A stretch of 64,000 nt of DNA, taken from Caldicellulosiruptor morganii. Its GTDB lineage: Bacteria > Bacillota > Thermoanaerobacteria > Caldicellulosiruptorales > Caldicellulosiruptoraceae. The position numbers and the translations under genes were made by a program. Position 1 is the first letter of the stretch; each line of letters opens with the position of its first letter. Shown here piece by piece: positions 40,398 through 47,426 of the stretch. The notes under the pieces were generated by a model. The model was given only the letters and a program-made list of their open reading frames with translations, did not search any database and had not been told where the DNA came from. The stretch is taken from assembly GCF_026810225.1 (NCBI RefSeq), contig NZ_CP113865.1, forward strand, positions 721,001-785,000, read 5' to 3'.

Positions 40398-42227
40398 CTA
40401 TAAGCTGTTATCTTTGCTGTCTATTTCTTCAAATAAGTAAATTCCACCCCAAAATCTCATTGTGATGTCATCTCCAATGCTGCCATATCTGTTTTTGACA
40501 CATTTAAATGTAATTGTGTAGCCATTTCCTTTGTAGTAATCATGAACCACACGGTCATCGTCTCTTTGCATTAAGAATGCTGCAGCCGTGCCATATTCAA
40601 TTGAACCTGATTCTTTGAAGGCTGTCATATCGTCTTTGTCATAGTTTTCACGGTTCAAGCTACTAATTGCTACAACCGGTATTAGGAATCGGTTTTTGAT
40701 TTCAAATAATTCCTGCATTATCAGGTCTACACGCTGCTTATCGCTTTGATATGGTTTTGCTGGTTGTAGAAGCTGCAAGTAATCAATAAACAGAATAGGC
40801 TTTTGCAGGTGGTCAAGTGTGTAGGGTATATCATCAAGTTTTTGTTGTTCTATAATATGCAGTCTAAACGCATACTTTTTGACATAGTCTTGTACAACAT
40901 TCATGTAATCTTGCATTTCTTCACTGCTTGCAGATTTGGTCCTGAGTTTGCGGTAAAAATCGAAAGCTGGTACTTTGACATTTGCCTTTTTTAGCCCATA
41001 TTCACGACAAAATATTCTGGTCAGAATCTCTTCTTTTGGCATTTCTGCAGATAGGAAAACACAATCATAGCCTTGCTGCAAAAAGTTATCCATAAGCTGT
41101 AGCAAAAAGGTTGTTTTACCTACACTGGGCTTTGCACCAAAGACATACAGGTTACCTGCAACAAGTCCACCGTTTAACACTTTATCAAGGTTCTTAAAGC
41201 CAGTAGGGATTGATTCAAATCTTTCCGATTTGATAAAGTCCTCGTAACTGGGTAGCATGCTGATAAGTGCATATGGGTAAAACGATGTTTTTAACTGCCA
41301 TTGTAGGAATTTTATGCAGTCTTCAGGATTAGCAAGCCAAAACTCGTTAATGTCTTTGTAGGGGATATCTCTATCCCAATTGCACAAAGCAACCTTGTAT
41401 TCTGTTTTTAGCTTATCAAAAAGCTGTTTTGCTGCTTTTTGTCCTGCCTCGTTTTCGTCATTGTCAAACAAGATGTAGAATTTTTTGTTTTTAGGTTTAA
41501 TTTTATTTAATGCTTGCAAAAAATTGCTTTGATTGTTGCAGCTATTCAAAGCAATTGCTGGTTGCCCTAAAGCTGCTTCAATTGTTAGTGCGTCAAAAAT
41601 GCCTTCAGTGATAAATACACTGGTTTGTTGTTCGTCTTTGAGAATATCTAAATTAAAAGGCATACCATTAAAGCCTTTAGGAAAATCGTATTTGTGTTCT
41701 GTTTCCCCTATGTTGCGACGTGTCCAGCATATCACTTTGCCATCTTGAACAATAGGGAAGACAACAGCGTTTGCTTCAATGTCAAAGCCAACTCTGTACT
41801 TTTCAATAAAGGAATCGGGGATTCCTCTACTTGCAAAATAACTCTTTGCTAAACTTGAATTAACTTGACATCTTTCGACATATGTTATAATCTGTTCAAC
41901 AGGTTCTTGTTGTTTTTGTAAATTGTTTTCTGATTTTTTATCATCAACAGAAATGCCTATTTCTTTAGCAAGCATTTCTACCGCCTCCTTAAACTCTAAA
42001 CTGTGATATTTCATCGCAAATGTAATTACATCGCCCTTGTTATCACAACCGAAACATTTGAAAAACTGTTCACTGGGTTTGATATAGAATGACGGGTTCT
42101 TATCAGGATGAAATGGACACACAGCTTTGTAGCTGCTGCCTTCTTTTTGCAATGTCAGGTATCGTCCTATATAGTCAACAATGTCTACCTTGCTTTTGAT
42201 TTCTTTGACAATCTCTTCTAATTGCAT
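40398..42227 (-). CDS. Primase-helicase fusion (CHC2 zinc finger, Toprim, DnaB-like RecA domain)
   Basis: This 609-residue replication enzyme combines priming and unwinding. Residues 1-95 are a CHC2 primase zinc-binding domain (CPFHPDKNPSFYIKPSEQFFKCFGC). Toprim follows at about 205-285 (FITEGIFDALTIEAAL, FYILFDNDENEAGQKAA). From about 345 comes a DnaB-like helicase core with Walker A GAKPSVGKTT, FLSAEMPKEEI, Walker B ILFIDYLQLLQ and AISSLNRENYDKDD. A separate AEP or DnaG catalytic core is short or absent, so priming activity needs proof. The plan resembles T7 gp4-type and satellite Pri proteins. The ATG at 42227 follows GGAGG on the minus strand. Confidence 0.85.
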   Translation of the reverse strand: MQLEEIVKEIKSKVDIVDYIGRYLTLQKEGSSYKAVCPFHPDKNPSFYIKPSEQFFKCFGCDNKGDVITFAMKYHSLEFKEAVEMLAKEIGISVDDKKSENNLQKQQEPVEQIITYVERCQVNSSLAKSYFASRGIPDSFIEKYRVGFDIEANAVVFPIVQDGKVICWTRRNIGETEHKYDFPKGFNGMPFNLDILKDEQQTSVFITEGIFDALTIEAALGQPAIALNSCNNQSNFLQALNKIKPKNKKFYILFDNDENEAGQKAAKQLFDKLKTEYKVALCNWDRDIPYKDINEFWLANPEDCIKFLQWQLKTSFYPYALISMLPSYEDFIKSERFESIPTGFKNLDKVLNGGLVAGNLYVFGAKPSVGKTTFLLQLMDNFLQQGYDCVFLSAEMPKEEILTRIFCREYGLKKANVKVPAFDFYRKLRTKSASSEEMQDYMNVVQDYVKKYAFRLHIIEQQKLDDIPYTLDHLQKPILFIDYLQLLQPAKPYQSDKQRVDLIMQELFEIKNRFLIPVVAISSLNRENYDKDDMTAFKESGSIEYGTAAAFLMQRDDDRVVHDYYKGNGYTITFKCVKNRYGSIGDDITMRFWGGIYLFEEIDSKDNSL

Positions 42228-42258
42228 TGCAAACGCCTCCTAATTGGTTTTGTTCAGT

Positions 42259-42346
42259 GACTTTCTAAATTAAAAAGCCTGTAGAAGGTATCCTTAACTT
42301 GCGGATACCTTGGGTTTTGTTTGATGACTTTCTACATTAGAAAGCC
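42259..42346 (-). repeat. Repeated 21-base motif flanking a hairpin, between primase-helicase and small gene
   Basis: GACTTTCTA-x-ATTA-x-AAAGCC occurs at 42259-42279 and 42326-42346. The second copy is itself a palindrome (CTTTCTA/TAGAAAG). Between them AAGGTATCC (42285-42293) pairs perfectly with GGATACCTT (42303-42311). The cluster lies in an otherwise empty leader upstream of the primase-helicase gene. Confidence 0.55.
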
Positions 42347-42373
42347 ACCCTACCGATGACCGAATAGGGCAGC
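42344..42373 (-). other. Second intergenic G-U hairpin, like the one at 40359
   Basis: On the minus strand GCTGCCCTA (42373-42365) pairs with TAGGGTGGC (42352-42344) using two wobble pairs. On the plus strand these would be A-C mismatches. Both hairpins are preceded by AAACGCTGCC and follow the stop of a minus-strand gene, so this is a repeated RNA element. Confidence 0.55.
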
Positions 42374-42385
42374 GTTTTTGTTTGT

Positions 42386-42712
42386 TTATGAAGCAGCTTC
42401 AACTTTAGTGAAATATTTCAGCGGCAAATAATATTGTTCAGTGGAATTGCCAAACACACGCAGGATAGCTTTTTCAACAAACTTGTCAAAGTCGATTTCA
42501 AAAACGTTACCTGTATTAATTTCTTCTATCCGAATTAATTTACAACCCTTTTCTTTAAGTGCTTCAATGACACACTTTTCTATCCCATATGCGTTTAAGA
42601 CAAGTAGTTTGCTGTGTGTTGAGACTGCTTTGTAAAAGATTTTTGTTTTTGTATTGAAGTGCCCAGCAGTAACTTCTCGTCCTAAATTTTTGTTGTATAC
42701 TTTAAAAATCAT
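42386..42712 (-). CDS. Hypothetical protein, 108 aa
   Basis: I do not recognise this small protein. It is 108 residues, mixed alpha/beta by composition, and begins MIFKVYNKNLGREVTAGHF. It has no membrane segment, cysteine cluster or clear helix-turn-helix. It lies between the XRE repressor and the primase-helicase on the same strand and is likely part of the replication operon. The ATG at 42712 has a GGAGGG-type site upstream on the minus strand. Early accessory genes at this place in satellites and plasmids often modulate replication, but that is only positional inference. Confidence 0.6.
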   Translation of the reverse strand: MIFKVYNKNLGREVTAGHFNTKTKIFYKAVSTHSKLLVLNAYGIEKCVIEALKEKGCKLIRIEEINTGNVFEIDFDKFVEKAILRVFGNSTEQYYLPLKYFTKVEAAS

Positions 42713-42775
42713 GATAAACCCTCCTTCTGTTTTGAAGATTATTTAAAATTTCAGAAAACTTTTGACTTTTAGTTA

Positions 42776-42784
42776 TGCTATAAT
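42776..42784 (+). promoter_or_regulatory. Extended -10 promoter of a candidate plus-strand small RNA
   Basis: TGCTATAAT is a perfect extended -10 (TGn then TATAAT at 42779-42784). A TTGACT at 42762 is too close to serve as a standard -35, but extended -10 promoters tolerate weak -35 boxes. It points to the right, into a stretch with no protein gene, ending at a strong terminator about 60 bases on. Confidence 0.55.
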
Positions 42785-42790
42785 CAAAAT

Positions 42791-42845
42791 CAAAAGGGAA
42801 ATTGATTTTTGCTTTGTTTAGGTGGTTGTAAAACCACCTTTTTTT
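42791..42845 (+). ncRNA. Candidate ~55-nt small RNA opposite the replication operon
   Basis: A plus-strand transcript from the extended -10 at 42776 would begin near 42791 and stop at 42845. The first stem, AAAATCAA (42786-42793) with TTGATTTT (42802-42809), would need a start a few bases earlier to form fully; its loop is AAGGGAAA. A terminator hairpin follows at 42820-42839. No matching ORF exists. A short two-hairpin RNA transcribed against a replication operon is the layout of copy-number control RNAs, but this is unproven. Confidence 0.45.
42820..42845 (+). terminator. Strong plus-strand terminator in the element
   Basis: AGGTGGTT (42820-42827) pairs with AACCACCT (42832-42839) across a four-base loop, with seven T residues following. 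Orientation is plus, although all nearby genes on its left are minus. It overlaps the last codon of the XRE gene. Confidence 0.8.
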
Positions 42846-43065
42846 ATGCTATTTCGCTGTTCACCTCCTTTAGTGTCCCATCGGGCTTTGCTATCTCCTC
42901 GACGGGTACCTCAAAATATGCTGCCAGGGATTGCAGCAACTTTGGATAAGGCTTTCGCCATCCCCTTTCAATTTGACTAATCAAATTTGGATTAATACCT
43001 ACTGCAAGACCAAGCTTACTTTGTGAAAGTCCCTTTTGCTTCCTCAAATATTCCAGTTTTGTCAT
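42844..43065 (-). CDS. XRE-family helix-turn-helix regulator
   Basis: This 73-residue protein consists almost solely of a Cro/CI-type helix-turn-helix (LEYLRKQKGLSQSKLGLAVGINPNLISQIERGWRKPYPKLLQSLAAYF, residues about 4-51). It has a short tail and no dimerisation or peptidase domain. It is likely the element's repressor, controlling the divergent 413-residue gene and its own operon. The gap to that gene holds tandem AAAGTCATTTT repeats, a possible operator. ATG at 43065 is preceded by GGGAGG on the minus strand. Confidence 0.88.
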   Translation of the reverse strand: MTKLEYLRKQKGLSQSKLGLAVGINPNLISQIERGWRKPYPKLLQSLAAYFEVPVEEIAKPDGTLKEVNSEIA

Positions 43066-43093
43066 TTTAATATACCTCCCTGAGTCGTTATTA

Positions 43094-43122
43094 TTGACAA
43101 TCTTTACCTTTTAGTTTAAAGT
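43094..43122 (+). promoter_or_regulatory. Promoter of the divergent 413-residue gene
   Basis: TTGACA (43094-43099) is followed after 17 bases by TAAAGT (43117-43122). It points toward the gene at 43212. It overlaps the leader of the XRE gene, so repressor binding here could affect both directions. Confidence 0.55.
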
Positions 43123-43149
43123 TATTATTAGTGAATTTCAATATCTTTA

Positions 43150-43171
43150 AAAGTCATTTTAAAGTCATTTT
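43150..43171. promoter_or_regulatory. Tandem 11-bp repeats, possible repressor operator
   Basis: AAAGTCATTTT occurs twice head to tail (43150-43160, 43161-43171) between the divergent XRE repressor and the 413-residue gene. The 11-base spacing places the two copies on the same DNA face. The operator role is inferred from position. Confidence 0.45.
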
Positions 43172-43211
43172 GAAGGAAAATTAGAAAAGAAGAAAGGATG
43201 ATAATATTCAT

Positions 43212-44453
43212 ATGGACAGAGTTTATAATTGTGTTTCTTATGTATGTTCTGAAGGTTATGAATGGGAAGAAAGAGGATTAGAAATAGACGATATGTTAAT
43301 CTCATTATATTTTAAAGGTATATCATGGAGTTTTAATGAAAAATATGGTATAGGCTTTTCAGGTAAAATTGGAAAAACTATTAATTGGTATTTTGGTTCT
43401 ACCCAAGAAGTAAAAATAAATTATCCTGTATTACTTGCAAAGTCAGATAAAACTTTAGTATTAAATATATGGCAACAATATCCTTCACTTTATAAAAAAT
43501 TTGCTAATTTACAACCTACAAAAAATAATATTCTCCAGTTCGCAAATTCTTTCGGCAATATCAAAGATTATTATTTTCACAAAAATGTCATAAGTAAAAA
43601 TGGTGTCAAATCTTACAGTGTCGACAATATCTTTATTGGCTGTTCTTATGAAGAATGGAGAAAAGAAATTTTTGAAATGTTTGAAAACGTAAAGCTTTTA
43701 GAAATAATTCAAAGATTTGAGGAATTTGACCTTGACGATATAGTGCATATAGGTGAAGATTTAATAACTATATGGCTTCCTATTGAAGCCTTGCCTAAAT
43801 GGGTTTACCCTTGTGAATCAGATAAAATGTTCGATGAAAAGACACAAAATTTGCTACAAAATATTCTTTCTCAAAGTGAAGGCAAATACCTTGAGATTGT
43901 CTGGTCCCACAAAGGTAATTATCGTATAGAAACTATTAGAAAATCTTCTATTCAGCAAATTTTTGAAGATAATGTAAAGCCTGATTTTTATTTTAGTCCA
44001 GAAGGGAAATTGCAAATTTTAAAATACACTTTAATGAAACGTATAAACAAGAAAATAACAAATAATGTAACGTTGCGAAATTTAATAAATCCTCAAACAG
44101 GTGAAATAGATGAATTTATATTCTCAGATAATTTACTAACCACTATGTATTTGCAACTTAATAATGACTTTTTGAAAAAAAGAAATATAAAACGTTGTTT
44201 ATATTGTGGAGAATATTTTACACCTGTTAAAGAAAATCAGTATTATTGTCCTGAAGAAGCGGAAATAATAATTCAAGAAAAAAACAAGTTTATAAGAAAA
44301 ATTGTACCTACAGGTAAGCATTGTAAAAATTATGATTATACTAAAAATAAGCCAAAGATTATAGATATGTATAAAAAAGGTATGACGATAGAAGAAATAT
44401 CCACTTTAACAGGTAGACCAATTGAACAAATCAAAAGATGGGTAAAAAGATAA
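43212..44453 (+). CDS. Hypothetical AT-rich cargo protein with C-terminal zinc finger and HTH
   Basis: I do not recognise the first 300 residues. The protein has 413 residues in total and no membrane segment or signal peptide. The late segment LINPQTGEIDEFIFSDNLL is followed by a cysteine cluster (RCLYCGEYFTPVKENQYYC, later a further cysteine in GKHCKNY). The C-terminus is a short homeodomain-like helix-turn-helix (KIIDMYKKGMTIEEISTLTGR). The architecture recalls unknown-domain plus CGNR-type zinc-finger regulators. It is clearly richer in A/T and in Lys/Ile/Asn than host genes. Lying alone on the plus strand opposite the repressor, it is the main candidate cargo gene of the element. Confidence 0.65.
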   Translation: MDRVYNCVSYVCSEGYEWEERGLEIDDMLISLYFKGISWSFNEKYGIGFSGKIGKTINWYFGSTQEVKINYPVLLAKSDKTLVLNIWQQYPSLYKKFANLQPTKNNILQFANSFGNIKDYYFHKNVISKNGVKSYSVDNIFIGCSYEEWRKEIFEMFENVKLLEIIQRFEEFDLDDIVHIGEDLITIWLPIEALPKWVYPCESDKMFDEKTQNLLQNILSQSEGKYLEIVWSHKGNYRIETIRKSSIQQIFEDNVKPDFYFSPEGKLQILKYTLMKRINKKITNNVTLRNLINPQTGEIDEFIFSDNLLTTMYLQLNNDFLKKRNIKRCLYCGEYFTPVKENQYYCPEEAEIIIQEKNKFIRKIVPTGKHCKNYDYTKNKPKIIDMYKKGMTIEEISTLTGRPIEQIKRWVKR

Positions 44454-44485
44454 AGCCTTGTCCTAACAGGTAGGGCAAGGCTTTT
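44453..44485. terminator. Terminator between cargo gene and integrase
   Basis: AAGCCTTGTCCT (44453-44464) pairs with AGGGCAAGGCTT (44472-44483) with one wobble and a loop of seven, followed by a T run. It separates the convergent cargo and integrase genes. Confidence 0.8.
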
Positions 44486-44492
44486 TGTAAAC

Positions 44493-45422
44493 TTATTTCA
44501 ATTTGTTTTTGACTCTTTTTGTTTGTTGCAATAATATATTTAAAGGTGAAGCTGCATTGTTTATCTCTCGCAGGTCGTTTTGCGTGAAGTGGACATACCG
44601 CTTGGTCATCTCCAACGTGGTATGTCCCAATGTCCTTTGCAAGCTTAGTTCATAGCCGCCGTTCTTGAGATAAAGCAAAGCAAATGTGTGTCGCAAATCG
44701 TACGGTCGTATTTTGACGCCAAGCTTTTTGCTATACATCTGCATTCTTTCGTGCCATATGTCACGTGTAAGTGGACGACCTGTTACTGTACAAAACACCG
44801 GTACTCTTTCATTCCATTCTGGGTGTCTTGCTGCAATTAATCTTTTAATTGCATTTGCTGTAACTGGTAGGATAGGCAGTACTCTTGCCACTCTTGTTTT
44901 AGCCACATCACTTGGAATGTAAACTTGCAGCGTTTTAAAGTCAAAGTGTTCAATAAGAAGAGAAAATGCTTCTTTTGGTCTTATTCCCGTATCCAATGTA
45001 AGCAAAATCAATGCATAATCACGCAAACCGCAAAATGTGTTTTTGTCTGGCAATTGCAAAAGCCTTTCTAAAGTCTCTTTATCAATGTTGACAATTCGAC
45101 CCTCGGCTTTCTTTTTGGGAATCCCTTCTAAAGGATTTGAATTAAGAATGCTTTCCTCGACACACCATTTAAAGAAAGCCTTCAAATATGACAATCTCAG
45201 GTTGTAGGTTGCAGGTTTAATTGGCTGCGAAAGATATTCGAACAAGTTCTTTTTAAGTTGCTTTTCATCGTGAAAGCAATTAGGATAAAGTGTAAAAAAG
45301 TGTGTTATGTGATACTCATAATCTTTAAGTGTCAATTCACTTCTGCCCTCTGCACGCTTGTAAAACAAAAATTGCTGCATTGCCTCTTGCCAGTCAACTT
45401 TAACAAAGCTTCTTTTAGGCAT
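44493..45422 (-). CDS. int: Tyrosine recombinase (element integrase)
   Basis: This 309-residue site-specific recombinase has an N-terminal SAM-like core-binding domain (about residues 10-90: EAMQQFLFYKRAEGRSELTL..., YLKAFFKWCVEESIL). The catalytic domain has R148 in DTGIRPKEA, the YDLRHTF box (R244, H245; tyrosine replaces the first histidine, as in many Firmicute integrases), H267 in LGHTT and the nucleophile Y277 in KRYVHF. The gene lies about 170 bases from the att site in tRNA-Arg, so it should integrate and excise this element. The ATG at 45422 has GAGGTGG upstream. No excisionase is evident. Confidence 0.92.
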   Translation of the reverse strand: MPKRSFVKVDWQEAMQQFLFYKRAEGRSELTLKDYEYHITHFFTLYPNCFHDEKQLKKNLFEYLSQPIKPATYNLRLSYLKAFFKWCVEESILNSNPLEGIPKKKAEGRIVNIDKETLERLLQLPDKNTFCGLRDYALILLTLDTGIRPKEAFSLLIEHFDFKTLQVYIPSDVAKTRVARVLPILPVTANAIKRLIAARHPEWNERVPVFCTVTGRPLTRDIWHERMQMYSKKLGVKIRPYDLRHTFALLYLKNGGYELSLQRTLGHTTLEMTKRYVHFTQNDLREINNAASPLNILLQQTKRVKNKLK

Positions 45423-45495
45423 AATAAAACCACCTCTCGCATTTTTTTATTGCGATTGGTGGCTATGGCTTGTTACTTGTAATCGTGCAAAATAA

Positions 45496-45531
45496 CAAAA
45501 TCCTGTGGCACATAAACACCAAAGGATTTTG
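45496..45531. repeat. Inverted repeat in the att region next to int
   Basis: CAAAATCCT (45496-45504) pairs perfectly with AGGATTTTG (45523-45531). It lies between the integrase gene and the right att repeat, where integrase or excisionase sites are expected. TTTTT follows on the plus strand, so a terminator role is also possible. Confidence 0.5.
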
Positions 45532-45590
45532 AGTTTTTAAACCCGGTTTCCAGTTTTTGCTGCCACGTTCAAGCCTTGATATTTCTCATT

Positions 45591-45638
45591 TGGCACGCCC
45601 GGGGGGAGTCGAACCCCCGACCACAGGATTCGAAGTCC
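45591..45638 (-). repeat. Right attachment repeat within tRNA-Arg
   Basis: These 48 bases are identical to 37514-37561. Here they form the functional 3' half of the tRNA gene, so integration restored an intact tRNA. Confidence 0.92.
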
Positions 45639-45666
45639 TACGCTCTATCCTCTGAGCTACGGGCGC
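45591..45666 (-). tRNA. tRNA-Arg (anticodon TCG)
   Basis: Read on the minus strand the gene folds as acceptor GCGCCCG/CGGGCGT (one G-U pair), D arm GCTC...GAGC, anticodon loop CTTCGAA with anticodon TCG, T arm GGGGG-TTCGACT-CCCCC, discriminator G and an encoded CCA. It decodes CGA, and other CGN codons by wobble. Its 3' half is also the recombination site of the adjacent element. Confidence 0.95.
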
Positions 45667-45800
45667 TTCTTTGAGATTACTCATACTAAATTATAAAATC
45701 AAAAGTGCAAAATTGCAACTTTTTTGTTCATCTTAAAATTCTTATATTAATCTTAATATTTAGCATATCAAAGTGGCTTAAAAAGAGTTATTTTAGTTGA

Positions 45801-45806
45801 TATAAT
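45801..45806 (+). promoter_or_regulatory. Candidate -10 upstream of the alpha/beta hydrolase gene
   Basis: A perfect TATAAT lies 60 bases before the ATG at 45866. The expected -35 position reads TTAAAA, a weak match. It would drive the hydrolase, ASRT-like and GH42 genes. Confidence 0.4.
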
Positions 45807-45865
45807 ATAAGAAAATCCTGGAGAAAACATTTACCCGAACAAAATTTGAAAGGGAAGTTGATGAA

Positions 45866-46999
45866 ATGTCAAATGTGTTTGAAGAATATTTTGGCATCCA
45901 CAACAAACCCCATTACCTCAATCAGCAATTGACATATGATATTTTACAGTCATGTAATTTTGAATTTCAAAAAAATATACTTGAGAAATTGCAGTCTTTG
46001 CTTTATTTAAGTTTAGATTTGTGTTTTACTGAAAAGAGCATAAAAGAAAACTTCAACGAAAACTTTACAGAAGAATTAATAATTGGTAACCTAAGTAATA
46101 TAGAATCCGAAGCGGTATTTTTAAAACCCGTTAGCTCAAATCCACCATATCCTGTGGTTGTAGTCTTGCATGACCATGGTGGTTTTTATTACTGGGGCAA
46201 AGAGAGAATCTTTATGGATGATACTACACAGCCTTTTTTAAGAGAGTACAGAGAAAAGTTTTATTCATCAAAAAGATGGGCTCTTGACCTGCTTGAAAAA
46301 GGAGTTGCGGTGTTCTGCCCTGATGCTTTTTATTTTGGAAAAAGAAGACTTCCTCAGGAGTTAATAAAGACATTTGTGGATAATGGAACTTTTAAGGAGC
46401 TTATAGGTTTTACTGATGGCAGCGACGAATTTATTAGGCTTTTTAACAGGATTTCCTCAGAACTTGAAGGGATAATATTTAAGAACATAAATCTGTACGG
46501 GACAAACTGGCCAAGTATCTTGATTAACGAAGACATTGCATGGTTAAATTATCTCTTGGCACGAGAGGATGTTGATAAAAGCAGAATTGGATGCATGGGT
46601 TTTTCGCTGGGCGGATTTAGAACATTATTTTTGAGCGCTTTGAAAAGAGAAATTAAAGTAAGTATAATAATTGCTTTTATGTCTGAGTTTTCAAAAATGC
46701 TGGGACAAACAGCAAGACATACCTTTATGGTACATATCCCCGGTTTTACGCGTTTTTTAGACCTACCAGATATAGCAGCACTTATAGTACCAAGAAAACT
46801 GTTTGTAATGCAATGCAATGAAGATTCGTTATTCCCATTTGATGCAATGAAAAGTGCAGTAGATAAGATTGAAGAGTATTACAAAGAAGCAGGTTGCAGA
46901 GATAATTTCTTATACAAGTTTTACCCAAATCCGCATCAATTTAATTCATACATGCAAGAAGATGCGATTAATTATATATTTTCAAATATTCAAAAGTAA
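45866..46999 (+). CDS. Alpha/beta hydrolase, dienelactone hydrolase/acetyl esterase-like
   Basis: This 377-residue cytoplasmic alpha/beta-hydrolase has VVVVLHDHGGFYYWGKE (oxyanion region, about residues 95-111) and the nucleophile elbow GCMGFSLGG (serine near 245). A late acid (CNEDSLFPFDAM) and a catalytic histidine (PNPHQFN) follow. The order and size fit the large dienelactone-hydrolase-like or acetyl-xylan-esterase-like group. No signal peptide is present. Encoded just before an ASRT-like protein and a GH42 galactosidase, it may deacylate imported oligosaccharides, which is an inference from context. Confidence 0.75.
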   Translation: MSNVFEEYFGIHNKPHYLNQQLTYDILQSCNFEFQKNILEKLQSLLYLSLDLCFTEKSIKENFNENFTEELIIGNLSNIESEAVFLKPVSSNPPYPVVVVLHDHGGFYYWGKERIFMDDTTQPFLREYREKFYSSKRWALDLLEKGVAVFCPDAFYFGKRRLPQELIKTFVDNGTFKELIGFTDGSDEFIRLFNRISSELEGIIFKNINLYGTNWPSILINEDIAWLNYLLAREDVDKSRIGCMGFSLGGFRTLFLSALKREIKVSIIIAFMSEFSKMLGQTARHTFMVHIPGFTRFLDLPDIAALIVPRKLFVMQCNEDSLFPFDAMKSAVDKIEEYYKEAGCRDNFLYKFYPNPHQFNSYMQEDAINYIFSNIQK

Positions 47000-47026
47000 A
47001 ATTACTCAAAAGGAGTGTTTTGAAAA

Positions 47027-47398
47027 ATGAAAGCTTTGGGTAAAAAGGTGTGGGTGATCCCGGATGGTTATATTCCATCCGAGGGATCAATGTCGATTCC
47101 AGGGCATGAGTGTTTGTGCATAGTGAATACTGGAGATGTTGATGCAAAGGTAAAACTTACGGTCTTTTTTGAGGACAGAGATCCATTGGAGAGCGATTAT
47201 TTTGTTGTCAGGGCAAAAAGAACAATTCACGCATGGCTAAACAGGCCAGAACTGATAGGAAATCTTGTTATTCCCAGAGAAGTCCCATATTCTTTGGTAG
47301 TTGAAAGCGACCAGAACATTGTTGTCCAGATGTCAAGATTGGATACGCGACTCGGTAACATGGCTCTTTTGAGTGTAATTGGATTTCCAGTTGAGTAA
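47027..47398 (+). CDS. Anabaena sensory rhodopsin transducer-like (ASRT family) protein
   Basis: This 123-residue soluble beta-rich protein matches the ASRT family (Pfam PF07100) by its layout: KKVWVIPDGYIPSEGS at the start, GHECLCIVNTGDVDAKV, LTVFFEDRDP, and VVQMSRLDTR near the end. The name comes from a cyanobacterial photoreceptor partner. Bacterial homologues without rhodopsin are often found near carbohydrate genes and may bind sugars or act as small ligand-binding regulators. No rhodopsin is present here. AAAGGAG precedes the ATG, and the gene overlaps the long ORF of GH42 but not its preferred start. Confidence 0.8.
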   Translation: MKALGKKVWVIPDGYIPSEGSMSIPGHECLCIVNTGDVDAKVKLTVFFEDRDPLESDYFVVRAKRTIHAWLNRPELIGNLVIPREVPYSLVVESDQNIVVQMSRLDTRLGNMALLSVIGFPVE

Positions 47399-47426
47399 TA
47401 TGTTGGAAAAGGGAGGTACATTTACA

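Larger units (their letters stand above)
37562..45638. mobile_element. Integrated element in tRNA-Arg(TCG), integrase-replication type
   Basis: This 8.1-kb element is bounded by exact 48-bp tRNA-derived repeats. It contains a tyrosine integrase next to the intact tRNA end, an XRE repressor divergent from a 413-residue unknown gene, a primase-helicase fusion, a Rep-like protein with adjacent iterons, and a two-zinc-ribbon protein. No capsid, portal, terminase, relaxase or conjugation gene is seen. The order int - regulator pair - primase - rep - iterons resembles phage-inducible islands or integrated plasmids. Which of these it is cannot be settled from sequence alone. Confidence 0.85.
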
